Below, piece after piece: positions 40,359 through 49,021 of a DNA stretch of 64,000 bases (its first letter is position 1; each line of letters opens with the position of its first letter). Made by a program: the position numbers and the translations under genes. The notes under the pieces are model-generated. The model was given only the letters and a program-made list of their open reading frames with translations, made no database searches and had not been told where the DNA came from. Origin of the DNA: Actinokineospora spheciospongiae (GTDB lineage: Bacteria; Actinomycetota; Actinomycetes; Mycobacteriales; Pseudonocardiaceae); contig NZ_AYXG01000076.1 of the NCBI RefSeq assembly GCF_000564855.1, positions 1 through 64,000 of the forward strand, given 5' to 3'.

Positions 40359-43300
40359 GTGCCCGACGACCACAACCGCGACGGCGCCCCAGGCCACGGC
40401 GAGCCCCCCGGGGGCAAACGGCGCGCCCCCGAACCCACCGAGGAGCCCAGGCGCAGGCGCCGCGCGGCGGAGAACTCCGGCGGGCTGAGCGTGTCCGACC
40501 TGGTGGAGCGGCACAGCGGCTCCCGCACCAACCTGACCCCGGTCGCCCCCCCGGCGCCCGAGCCGGAACCGACCGGCCGCCGTGCGGCTACCCCCTCGCG
40601 CAGGCACCGCACCACCACCGTCCCCGCGGACATCCTCGTGCGGGCCCAGGGCCAGCCCCCGGCCGAGCGGCCGCTGAGCCCGCGCACCGACGACAGCATC
40701 CCGACCACCGTGGCCGACCTGCTCGGTTCCACCAGCACCCGCACCGCCGTCCCGGACGCCCCCCGCCGAGCCCGCCAGGACGACAGCGACGCCTTCCCGG
40801 TCGACCGCGACCCGCACCAGCAGCCCGCCGCGGCCTACCCCCCCGCCCCCGGCAGGCGCCGCGCCGCCGAGCCCCCGGCCGACGAACCCACCGGCCGCCG
40901 CGCCCTGTCCGACGACGCCCGCCGCAGGCTGATGGCCCAGCCGGAGGAGGAAGGCGCCCCCGCCGCTGGCCGCCCCTTCCCGACCGCCGACGAGTTCGAG
41001 GCCAACCGCCGCGGCACCCCCGGCCACCGCTCCCGCGCGGAATCCGCGAGCACCCCGGGCCACCGCTCCCACCCGGAGCCGGACGGCACCCCCGGCCACC
41101 GCTCCCAGTCGCACCCCGGCAACGCCGCAGGCCACCGTTCCCAGCCGGAGCCCGGCAACGCTCCGGGTCACCGCTCCCAGTCGCAGCCTGGCAACGCTCC
41201 GGGTCACCACTCCCAGTCGGAGCTCGGCGAGGCTCCAGGCCACCACTCCCAGTCGGAGTTCGGCGACGCCGCGGGCCACCGCTCCCAGGACGCCGCGGGC
41301 CACCGCTCCCGGTCGGAGTCAGCAGGCATCCCCGGCCACCACTCCCGCGCGGAGCAGGGCGATGTCCCCGGTCACCGGACCCAGTCGGAGCCCGGCGCCA
41401 CCCCGGGGCACCGCTCCCGGTCCGAGGCGGGCGACGGCCTCGGCCACCGCTCCCAGCCGGAGACCGCCGACGCCGCGGGCCACCGTTCCCCGGCGGAAGC
41501 GGGTGCTCCTGGTCGCCGTTCCCGGTCCGAGCAGGTCGACACCCCCGGCCACCGCGCCCGGCCGGAGCCCGCCGAGGGGTTCGCGGGCGGCTCCCCCGCC
41601 CACCAGGGGCCCTTCCCGGCCGATCCCGCCCTCGTCGACCCGCCCGTCACGGGCAGGCGCTCCGCGGGCGGCGGCGAGCCCTTCCCGATCGACCGCCCCG
41701 CCAAGCGCGCCCGCCCCGAGGGCGGCCGCCGCGCGCTCCCGGAGAACACCCGGGGCCGCCGAGCGCTGCCCGAGGACGAGGACGGCGCCCCCCGCGCCCT
41801 GTCGACCCCCGACGCCCCCGCCCGCCCCGCCCCGCGCGGCAGGCGAGCCCGCCAGGCCGACCAGTCCTTCCCCCGCGACCCCCGCCAAGCCGACGACGCC
41901 CCACCGCCCCCCGGCGGTCCGCGCCCCACCGGCAGCCACCCCCGCCCGATCCGCAACGGCGATTCGTACCCGCGTCCGGACGCCGAGGGCATGCCGGTAA
42001 ACGGCATCGATCGTCCGGCGAACGGCACGGGTGCTCACCCGCGTCCCGCCCGGAACGGCGATCCGTACCCGGGGCCTGACGCCGAGCGCCCAACGAACGG
42101 CACCGGCGCCCACCAGCGCCCCCGCCGGAACGGCGATTCGTACCCGCGCCCGGATGCCGAAGGCATGCCTGCACACGGTGCTGATCGCCCGGTGAATGGC
42201 ACCGGCGCCTACCCGCGTCCTGGCCGGAATGGTGATTCGTACCCGCGTCGGGGTGCCGAGGGCATGCCGGTGCACGGTGCTGATCGTCCGGCGAATGGCA
42301 CCGGCGCCTATCCGCGTCCTGGCCCGAATGGTGATTCGTACCCGCGTCCGGATGCCGAAGGCATGCCTGCACACGGTGCTGATCGCCCGGTGAATGGCAC
42401 CGGCGCCTACCCGCGCCCTGGTCGGGATGCCGACTCGTACCCACGGCCCGATGCCGAGGGCATGCCGGTGCACGGCGCCGGTGATCGCCCGGTGAACGGC
42501 ACCGGCGCCTACCCGCGTCCCGGCCGGAATGGTGATTCGTACCCGCGCCCGGGTGCCGAGGGCATACCGGTCAACGGCACCGGTGCGCAGCCCCGGTCCC
42601 GCGCCGACCGCCCCGCCAACGGCACGGGTGCCCACCCCCGCCCCAACGGCCCGCAGGGTGATCCCCACCCCGGCGCCGAGAGCGGTCCGCGCCCGCCGGT
42701 CAACGGCACCGGGTCGTACCCCCGGCCCCGCCCGGAGGACGCCGAGGGCCCCCCGCCCGCGGGCACCGGTTCGTTCCCCCGGCCGAACAACCTGACCAAC
42801 GCCTTCCGCCGCCCCGACCGCCCGCGCCCCGGCGCGGAAGGCCTGCCCGTCGACCGCCAGCGCCGGGCCGAGGGCGACTCCTACCCGCGCCCGGACGCCG
42901 AGGGCCTGCCGATCAACGGCACCGGCGCCCACCCGCGCCCCAACGGCCAGCCCGGCTCGAACGGCCAATCCGGCCCCCACAGCCAATCCGGCCCCCACAG
43001 CCGGAACGGGCAGCCCGGCCCGAATGGCCAGCCCGGTCCCCACGGCCAGTCCGGCCCGAACAGGCAGCCCGGCCCGAAGGGGCAGCCGGGTCCCAATGGG
43101 CAGCCCGGTCCTGATGGCCAGCTCGGTCCCAACGGGCAGGCCGGGGCGAACGGCAGGCCCGGTCCCAATGGGCAGCCCGGTCCCGATGGCCAGCCCGGTC
43201 CCAACGGACAGCCCGGGGCGAACGGCAGGCCCGGCCCCGGCGGCCGATCCGGTCCGCGTCGCCCGGAGGCCGACAGCTACCCGCGGCCCGATGCCGAGGG

Positions 43301-45554
43301 GCTGCCGGTCAACGGCGGTCGCCCCGGCAGGCCCGCCGGTCCGCCACCGCCCGGCGCGCCTGGCGCGACCGGCGCCCACCCGCGCCCCCCCGCTCCCGGC
43401 CGCCCGAACCAGCGCCCCACCGGCGCCTTCCCCGTCCCGGGGAGCACTGGTGGCACCGGGAACACCGGGGAGCGCCGGATCTCCGAGGGCCTCGACGGTC
43501 TCGACGAGCAGCCCCCGCGCGGTCCCCGGCAGCAGCCCGGCCAGTCGTCCATGCCGCCGCAGCCGGAGGACGGGGCGGAGGACCGGCCCGCGATGATGCC
43601 GCCGCCGGACGTTCCGCCGGAAGAGCTGATGGGGCTCACCACCGAGATGGAGCCGATCGGTGAGGCCGTGCAGAAGCGGCGCCGGGTCGACCACACGCTG
43701 GCGCGGTTCTCCGCCGTGCACGACGAGCTCGCCGCGGAGGAGAAGGCCCGCAAGGCCAAGAAGCTCAAGCTGAACCCGTTCGCGGGTGACGTCGACGAGC
43801 TGGACGACCACCTGACGGGGCTCGGGCAGGTGCCCGGTGCCGAACCGGGGGAGGTGGTTGACTTTGTCGACTCCAAAAGTGGACCGGAAGCGCCCGACGA
43901 AGAAGCGCGGACTGTTCGGACGCCGCCGCTCCGACTAGCCGAGCCCGGCGCGGACCTGCCCACCGAGGTGGTCCCCGCCGTCGACGAGCCCGCCCGGGAC
44001 GACAGCCCCGCCGAGCCAGAACCGGAAGCCGAGCGGGAGCCGGAAGCCGAGTCGGAGCCCGAGGCCGTGGTCACCCGGGGGCCGCAGCCGCACGACCGGA
44101 AGGTGCGCGCGGGCCGGTTCGCCGCCATCGCGGTCGCCGCGGTCGTGTTCGTGGCGACCGGCATCGGCTGGGGCTACGCCAAGTGGACCGACGGCACCAT
44201 CGACGACGTGCGCGCGCTGGACCCGAACTCGGCCTCGATCACCGACGCCGCCGCCCAGCAGGGCGACGAGAACTTCCTGCTGGTCGGTTCCGACAGCCGG
44301 GAGGGGGCGTCGGCCGAGGAGGGCGTCGGCGACGCCGAGCAGGTGCCCGGTGCGCGCTCGGACACGGTGATGGTGGCGCACGTGCCCGCCGACCGCAGCC
44401 GGGTCGTGCTGGTGTCGTTCCCGCGCGACCTGGAGATCAACCGGCCGTCCTGCGAGCGGTTCGACGCCAAGAGCAACACCTACACCGGTGAGCAGGTGCC
44501 GGGGCAGAAGATCGCGAAGATGAACACCGCCTACCAGGTGGGCGGCCCGCTGTGCATGACCAAGGTCGTGCAGGGGCTGTCCGGGTTGAACATCACCCGG
44601 TTCATCGGGATCAACTTCGACGGCTTCAAGGGCATGGTCGACGCGGTCGAGGGCGTCAACGTGTGCGTCGAGAAGCCCATGTTCGACACCACCCTCAACA
44701 CCTGGGTCGTCAAGGACGCGGGCACCGAGGTGCTGCTGCGCGGGGACCAGGCGCTCAACTTCGTGCGCGCCAGGCACGTGGTCGGCGACAGCACCTCCGA
44801 CTACGGCCGGATCAAGCGCCAGCAGCGGTTCCTGTCGGCGTTGCTGCGCAAGGCCATGTCCAGCCAGGTGCTGCTGGACCCGGGCAAGCTGACCAGCTTC
44901 ACCAGCGAGTTCGCCAAGTCCACCTTCGGCGACAACATCGGCCTGGACTCGCTGCTGCGGCTGGGCCAGTCGCTGCAGGGCCTGGAGGCGGGGCGGGTCA
45001 CCTTCATCACCGTGCCGACCGTGGGCACCTCCAACACCCGCGGCAACGAGACGCTGCTCCCGGACGACAACAAGGCGCTGTTCCACGCCATCATCAACAA
45101 GCAGGCACTGCCCGGCGAGAAGCCCGTGGGCGGGCAGCAGGCGATGCCGCAGCCTGCTCCGCTGCGCCAGCAGCAGACCGAGCCGGTCGACCCGAAGACG
45201 CTCAAGATCCAGGTCCTCAACGGCGGCAACACCACCGACGGCATCGCCAAGAAGACCGCGGAGAAGCTGACCGGCGTCGGCTACACCGTGGTGCAGGTCA
45301 ACGCGGGCCCGTCGGTGCCGAAGACCACGATCCGCTACGGCAAGGGCCGCGAGGCGCAGGCGCAGACCCTGGCGTCCTCGATCCCCGGCGCGACCCTGGA
45401 GCTGGACCCCGGCGCGGGCGCCGCGCTGGTGCTGGTGCTCGGCCCGGAGTTCAACGGCACCGTCACCGCCCCCGGCGGCGCGGGCGCACCGGTCCAGGAG
45501 GAGCTGCCCGCCAACCTGTCGACGATCAACGCAGGGGACGTGACCTGCGCGTAG
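40359..45554 (+). CDS. LytR-CpsA-Psr (LCP) cell-wall ligase with giant repetitive cytoplasmic arm
   Basis: The protein has 1731 residues. Residues 1-1250 are disordered and cytoplasmic, with conserved-looking short motifs near the start (GLSVSDLVERHSG, TTVADLLGS) and three repeat blocks: 12-residue GHRSQ units, about 33-residue NGTGAYPRPGRNGDSYPRPD units and GQPGPN units. A transmembrane helix lies at about 1254-1276. The LCP domain (about 1305-1530) has LLVGSDSR, SFPRDLEI, and RARHVVGDSTSDYGRIKRQQ, the catalytic arginines and aspartate; a LytR_C domain (about 1617-1705) follows. LCP enzymes transfer glycopolymers from lipid carriers to peptidoglycan. GTG 40359 follows GGAAGGAG. M. tuberculosis Rv0822c, the positional counterpart, is far shorter. 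Confidence 0.88.
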   Translation: MPDDHNRDGAPGHGEPPGGKRRAPEPTEEPRRRRRAAENSGGLSVSDLVERHSGSRTNLTPVAPPAPEPEPTGRRAATPSRRHRTTTVPADILVRAQGQPPAERPLSPRTDDSIPTTVADLLGSTSTRTAVPDAPRRARQDDSDAFPVDRDPHQQPAAAYPPAPGRRRAAEPPADEPTGRRALSDDARRRLMAQPEEEGAPAAGRPFPTADEFEANRRGTPGHRSRAESASTPGHRSHPEPDGTPGHRSQSHPGNAAGHRSQPEPGNAPGHRSQSQPGNAPGHHSQSELGEAPGHHSQSEFGDAAGHRSQDAAGHRSRSESAGIPGHHSRAEQGDVPGHRTQSEPGATPGHRSRSEAGDGLGHRSQPETADAAGHRSPAEAGAPGRRSRSEQVDTPGHRARPEPAEGFAGGSPAHQGPFPADPALVDPPVTGRRSAGGGEPFPIDRPAKRARPEGGRRALPENTRGRRALPEDEDGAPRALSTPDAPARPAPRGRRARQADQSFPRDPRQADDAPPPPGGPRPTGSHPRPIRNGDSYPRPDAEGMPVNGIDRPANGTGAHPRPARNGDPYPGPDAERPTNGTGAHQRPRRNGDSYPRPDAEGMPAHGADRPVNGTGAYPRPGRNGDSYPRRGAEGMPVHGADRPANGTGAYPRPGPNGDSYPRPDAEGMPAHGADRPVNGTGAYPRPGRDADSYPRPDAEGMPVHGAGDRPVNGTGAYPRPGRNGDSYPRPGAEGIPVNGTGAQPRSRADRPANGTGAHPRPNGPQGDPHPGAESGPRPPVNGTGSYPRPRPEDAEGPPPAGTGSFPRPNNLTNAFRRPDRPRPGAEGLPVDRQRRAEGDSYPRPDAEGLPINGTGAHPRPNGQPGSNGQSGPHSQSGPHSRNGQPGPNGQPGPHGQSGPNRQPGPKGQPGPNGQPGPDGQLGPNGQAGANGRPGPNGQPGPDGQPGPNGQPGANGRPGPGGRSGPRRPEADSYPRPDAEGLPVNGGRPGRPAGPPPPGAPGATGAHPRPPAPGRPNQRPTGAFPVPGSTGGTGNTGERRISEGLDGLDEQPPRGPRQQPGQSSMPPQPEDGAEDRPAMMPPPDVPPEELMGLTTEMEPIGEAVQKRRRVDHTLARFSAVHDELAAEEKARKAKKLKLNPFAGDVDELDDHLTGLGQVPGAEPGEVVDFVDSKSGPEAPDEEARTVRTPPLRLAEPGADLPTEVVPAVDEPARDDSPAEPEPEAEREPEAESEPEAVVTRGPQPHDRKVRAGRFAAIAVAAVVFVATGIGWGYAKWTDGTIDDVRALDPNSASITDAAAQQGDENFLLVGSDSREGASAEEGVGDAEQVPGARSDTVMVAHVPADRSRVVLVSFPRDLEINRPSCERFDAKSNTYTGEQVPGQKIAKMNTAYQVGGPLCMTKVVQGLSGLNITRFIGINFDGFKGMVDAVEGVNVCVEKPMFDTTLNTWVVKDAGTEVLLRGDQALNFVRARHVVGDSTSDYGRIKRQQRFLSALLRKAMSSQVLLDPGKLTSFTSEFAKSTFGDNIGLDSLLRLGQSLQGLEAGRVTFITVPTVGTSNTRGNETLLPDDNKALFHAIINKQALPGEKPVGGQQAMPQPAPLRQQQTEPVDPKTLKIQVLNGGNTTDGIAKKTAEKLTGVGYTVVQVNAGPSVPKTTIRYGKGREAQAQTLASSIPGATLELDPGAGAALVLVLGPEFNGTVTAPGGAGAPVQEELPANLSTINAGDVTCA
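41020..41578 (+). repeat. 36-bp (12-residue) repeats in the LCP arm
   Basis: About fifteen units of pattern GHRSQSEPGNAP (variants GHHS, GHRA, GRRS) lie head to tail; one unit is shortened to eight residues. They are in frame in the LCP gene. Confidence 0.85.
41952..42590 (+). repeat. about 99-bp (33-residue) repeats in the LCP arm
   Basis: Roughly seven units built from RNGDSYPRPDAEGMPVHGAD and RPVNGTGAYPRPG follow each other with high DNA identity between neighbours. Expansion by unequal recombination is likely. Confidence 0.85.
42944..43256 (+). repeat. collagen-like GQPGPN repeats in the LCP arm
   Basis: Hexapeptide units such as GQPGPN, GQPGPD and GRPGPN run for about 100 residues. They lie on the predicted cytoplasmic side. 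Confidence 0.8.
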
Positions 45555-45572
45555 GCGGGTTCGTCGTGGCGG

Positions 45573-45594
45573 GTTCATCTTCGGTTCATCCCGC
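45573..45594 (+). promoter_or_regulatory. PHO box upstream of phoU
   Basis: GTTCATC occurs at 45573-45579 and 45584-45590, again an exact 11-base period, 28 bases before the phoU -10 box. It matches the repeat layout found before pstS. Confidence 0.7.
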
Positions 45595-45621
45595 GCTGGG
45601 GCAACCGGGCGCGCGGGGAAC

Positions 45622-45627
45622 TAGGCT
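45622..45627 (+). promoter_or_regulatory. putative -10 box of phoU
   Basis: TAGGCT ends seven bases before the phoU ATG. With the PHO box at 45573-45594 occupying the -35 area, this is a coherent PhoP-activated, leaderless promoter. Confidence 0.5.
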
Positions 45628-45634
45628 GACCGGC

Positions 45635-46297
45635 ATGCGTGAGGCTTACCATCTCGAACTCGGCAAACTCGCCGATCAACTGGCCGGCATGTGCGCGATG
45701 GTGGCCGAGGCCATGGAATCCGCCACCCGGGCCCTGCTCGACACCGACCTGGCCGTGGCCGAGCAGGTGATCAGCGGCGACGAGAAGATCGACGACGCCC
45801 GCTCGTCCTGCGAGGAGCACGCCTACGCGCTGCTCGCCCTGCAGGCGCCGGTGGCCACCGACCTGCGGACGGTGCTCGCGGCCATCCACGCGGCGGAGTC
45901 GCTGGAGCGGATGGGCGACCTGGCCCTGCACGTGGCCAAGGCGGCCCGGCGCAGGCACCCGGCCCCGGTCCTGCCGGAGCCGGTGCACGGCTACTTCGCC
46001 GAGATGGGCCGCATCGCCGTCGACCTCGCCCGCAAGGCCGAGACCGTCATCCGCACCCAGGACGTCGCCGCCGCGCGCGCCCTCGAGGACGCCGACGACG
46101 AGATGGACGACCTGCACCGGCACCTGTTCTCGGTGATCATGGACAAGGAGTGGCCGCACGGCGTCGCGTCCGCGGTGGACGTCACGCTGCTGGGCCGCTT
46201 CTACGAGCGCTACGCCGACCACGCCGTGTCGGTGGCCAAGCGCGTCGTGTTCGTCGTCACCGGTCGGATGCCCGGCTCGGGCGACGAGGACCTCTGA
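45635..46297 (+). CDS. phoU: phosphate signalling protein PhoU
   Basis: The protein has 220 residues and consists of two PhoU three-helix bundles (about 5-100 and 115-210). MREAYHLELGKLADQLAGM, EERMGD-like ESLERMGDLALHVAK and FYERYADHAVSVAKRV are the metal-binding helix motifs. PhoU links the Pst transporter to the PhoR/PhoP system and represses the regulon when phosphate is plentiful. The M. tuberculosis counterpart is phoY2 (Rv0821c), which lies next to phoT; here it is 31 kb from pstB. A terminator follows. Confidence 0.93.
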   Translation: MREAYHLELGKLADQLAGMCAMVAEAMESATRALLDTDLAVAEQVISGDEKIDDARSSCEEHAYALLALQAPVATDLRTVLAAIHAAESLERMGDLALHVAKAARRRHPAPVLPEPVHGYFAEMGRIAVDLARKAETVIRTQDVAAARALEDADDEMDDLHRHLFSVIMDKEWPHGVASAVDVTLLGRFYERYADHAVSVAKRVVFVVTGRMPGSGDEDL

Positions 46298-46319
46298 CAG
46301 TCCACAACAGACAAACCCG

Positions 46320-46357
46320 AACCGCCCCGCCGACACCGGTGGGGCGGTTTTCCTTTC
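46320..46357 (+). terminator. terminator after phoU
   Basis: AACCGCCCC at 46320-46328 pairs with GGGGCGGTT at 46341-46349; the loop can pair further (GCCG/CGGT). A TTTTCCTTT run follows, making this a classical intrinsic terminator. Confidence 0.85.
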
Positions 46358-46425
46358 CCGCACCGAGTCCGGCCGCCACGCGGCACCACCGGCCGCGGTG
46401 GGTTGTGCGGGGGAGCGCGGAGATC

Positions 46426-46431
46426 GATACT
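46426..46431 (+). promoter_or_regulatory. putative -10 box of the MFS gene
   Basis: GATACT ends seven bases before the GTG at 46439, and no Shine-Dalgarno sequence is present. Confidence 0.4.
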
Positions 46432-46438
46432 CGGACCC

Positions 46439-47587
46439 GTGTCCCGCTGGCCGGTCGTCGTCGCGTTCGCCGCACTGGGTGTCTCCACCCAGGTCTGCTG
46501 GCTGGCCTACGCCGCGATCACCACCGCCACCGCGACCCACTTCGGCGTCTCCGATGCCGCCGTCGGCTGGCTGGCGAACCTGTTCCCGCTGCTGTTCGTG
46601 CTGCTCAGCGTGCCAGCCGGGCGGCTGCTGGACACCCGGCTGCGGCCCGCCCTCGCGCTCGCGGCGGTCCTGCTCGGCCTCGGCGCGCTGACCAGGGTCG
46701 CGGTCGACGCCTACTGGGCGGCGCTGCTCGGGCAGGGCCTCGCCGCCCTGGCCCAGCCGCTGGCCGCCAACGCCATCACCCGCGTCGCCGCGGCCTACCT
46801 CGAACCGCGGCACCGGCCGCTGGGCATCGCCGTCGGCGCGGGCGCCACCTACGTCGGCATGATCCTCGCCATCGGCGTGGGCACCGCCATCCCCGACGAC
46901 GTGCCGCTGGTCGTCGCCGTGGGTGCCGGGCTGACCCTGGTCACCGTCGTCGCCGCGCTGTTCGCCCTGCGCGGGCGACCGCCGTTCGGGGTGGCGGTGC
47001 GGCGACCGCCGCCACTGACCGCCGTCGCCCGGCAACCGGGGGTGGGGCTGCTGGCCACCGTGGTGTTCGCGGGCATGGGCGTCTTCGTGGCGCTGGCGAC
47101 CTGGCTGGAGCCGCTGCTCAAGCCCAGCGGGGTCGCCGCGGACGCGTCCGGGCTGCTGATGCTGACCATGCTCGTCGCCGGGATCGTCGGCTGCGCGGTC
47201 ATCCCACCGCTGGCGGCGCGCAAGACCGCGGAACCCACCGCGCTGCTGGTCACCGGGGTGGTCACCGCGCTGGCGTGCCTGCTGCCGGCGCTCGCGCCGG
47301 GGGTGGCCACCGGGTTCGCCGCCGCGCTGCCGATCGGGTTCCTGCTGCTGGCCGCCCTGCCGGTCGCCCTGGCCCACGTCGAGCGCACCGCGGGCGACTC
47401 CGCCGGGACGGTCACCGCCCTGCTCTGGCTGACCGGCAACGCGGGCGGCGTGGTCGTGTCACTGGCCGCAGGCGCCCTGCTCGGCACCCCCGGACTGGCC
47501 TTCGGGCTGTTCGCACTGCTCGCCCTGGGCGCGGCGGGGCTCGCCCACTCGTTGCGCGCGGTGGATCGGGGCAAAACACTCCACTAG
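46439..47587 (+). CDS. major facilitator superfamily transporter
   Basis: The protein has 382 residues with about twelve hydrophobic helices and a cytoplasmic break after the sixth helix (ALRGRPPFGVAVRRPP near 175-190). VPAGRLLDTRLRP near residue 60 corresponds to the MFS loop 2-3 motif, and LGIAVGAGATYVGMIL to the helix 5 region. It resembles NarK/CynX-like or drug-resistance MFS members, but no substrate can be assigned. GTG at 46439 is selected by the box just upstream. It stands alone between phoU and glnX. Confidence 0.82.
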   Translation: MSRWPVVVAFAALGVSTQVCWLAYAAITTATATHFGVSDAAVGWLANLFPLLFVLLSVPAGRLLDTRLRPALALAAVLLGLGALTRVAVDAYWAALLGQGLAALAQPLAANAITRVAAAYLEPRHRPLGIAVGAGATYVGMILAIGVGTAIPDDVPLVVAVGAGLTLVTVVAALFALRGRPPFGVAVRRPPPLTAVARQPGVGLLATVVFAGMGVFVALATWLEPLLKPSGVAADASGLLMLTMLVAGIVGCAVIPPLAARKTAEPTALLVTGVVTALACLLPALAPGVATGFAAALPIGFLLLAALPVALAHVERTAGDSAGTVTALLWLTGNAGGVVVSLAAGALLGTPGLAFGLFALLALGAAGLAHSLRAVDRGKTLH

Positions 47588-47713
47588 GTTCGAACGCGTG
47601 TGCTCAGAGCCGGTGTCACAGCCAGGTAACCGCCGGGGGGATGCGGACGCCGCGGCCGGTCCCGTGCGGTTGACTGTGTCGCCATGGGTGTCGAGCCACG
47701 GGGAGTCCGGTTG

Positions 47714-49021
47714 GTGACCACCGCACCACCGGAGACCACCGCGCCGTCGCCCCTGCGCCGGGTCGCCAGGTCGGCCACCACCACCCCCGGCAGGCTGTCG
47801 GTGATCTGGGCCGGGCTGCTGCTGCTGACCATCGCCACCGGCATCGTCTCCGCCGTCGCCACCCAGGCCAAGCAGGACACCCTCGACGAACTCCTCACCC
47901 AGCGCGAACCCCTCGCCGCGGTCGCCCAGCAGATCTTCCGGTCCCTCTCCGACGCCGACGCCACCGCGGCCAGCGCCTTCCTCTCCGGCGGTGTCGAACC
48001 CCCCGAGCTGCGCGCCCGCTACGAACTCGACATCGCCACGGCGGGCGAGGCGGTCGGCGCCGCCTCCTCCGACCTGGGCGACGACCCGGTGGCCGCCGGG
48101 TACGTCAGCACCCTGTCCCGGCAGCTACCGGTCTACACCGGACTCGTCGAGACCGCCCGCGCCAACAACCGCCAGGGCTTCCCCGCGGGCGCCGCGTACC
48201 TGCGCGAGGCGTCCGGGCTGATGCGCTCGAAGATCCTCCCCGCCGCCGAACAGCTCTACGGCATCGACCACCAGCGCCTGCGAGCCGCCCAGGACGAGGC
48301 CCGCGCGCTGCCGTGGGGGCCGGTCGCGCTCACCGCGGCCCTGCTGGTCGCCCTGCTCGCGGCCCAGGTCCACCTGACCCGCAGGACCAACCGGCTGCTC
48401 AACGTCGGCCTGGTCGTGGCCACCGCGGCGGTGGTCGTGGCGGTCGCCTGGGCGTCGGTCGCCCTGCTGCTGGCCGCCGACCGGGTCGACGACGCCCAGC
48501 GCAACGGCTCCGCCCAGGCCGACGTCCTCGTGCACGCCCGCATCAACGCCCTCAAGTGCCGGGCCGACGAAACCCTCACCCTCGTCGCCCGCGGCGACGG
48601 CCCCGGCTACGAGGCCGAGTGGCAGCAGCTCGCCGCCACCCTCACCGGCGACGGCCGCGACAACCTCCTGCGCCAAGCCCAGGACCTCGCCCCCACCGAC
48701 GCCGTCCGCCAGGCCGTGGACAACGCCTCGGCCTGGCAGGGCGCCCACCGCAGAATCCGCGAACTCGACGGCAACGGCCAGTACGAGGAAGCGGTCACGG
48801 TCGCGGTCGGCCAAGCCCCCGACAGCGCCGCCACCACCTTCGCCGCCCTCGACGACAACCTGCGCACGGCCATCGACGCCGCCCGCGCCGAGTTCGCCAC
48901 CCAGACCACCGGGGCCGCCCAGGTCACCACCGGCCTCACCGCGGGCGTGGCCCTGCTGACCACGGTCGCCGCCGCGGGCATCTCCGCGGGCATCCGCGAA
49001 CGCCTCCGCGAGTACCGATGA
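47714..49021 (+). CDS. glnX: GlnX-like membrane sensor of the PknG pathway
   Basis: The protein has 435 residues (from GTG 47714) with four transmembrane segments: one at about 27-50, a pair at about 198-218 and 223-248, and one near the C-terminus (about 405-425). Two extracytoplasmic helical domains lie between them. In mycobacteria GlnX (Rv0412c) passes the amino-acid signal from GlnH across the membrane to the kinase PknG; the gene order glnX-glnH-pknG is the same here. GTG 47714 has GGGGAG eight bases upstream; an alternative ATG at 47684 would add ten residues but has no ribosome site. It overlaps glnH by ATGA. Confidence 0.83.
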   Translation: MTTAPPETTAPSPLRRVARSATTTPGRLSVIWAGLLLLTIATGIVSAVATQAKQDTLDELLTQREPLAAVAQQIFRSLSDADATAASAFLSGGVEPPELRARYELDIATAGEAVGAASSDLGDDPVAAGYVSTLSRQLPVYTGLVETARANNRQGFPAGAAYLREASGLMRSKILPAAEQLYGIDHQRLRAAQDEARALPWGPVALTAALLVALLAAQVHLTRRTNRLLNVGLVVATAAVVVAVAWASVALLLAADRVDDAQRNGSAQADVLVHARINALKCRADETLTLVARGDGPGYEAEWQQLAATLTGDGRDNLLRQAQDLAPTDAVRQAVDNASAWQGAHRRIRELDGNGQYEEAVTVAVGQAPDSAATTFAALDDNLRTAIDAARAEFATQTTGAAQVTTGLTAGVALLTTVAAAGISAGIRERLREYR

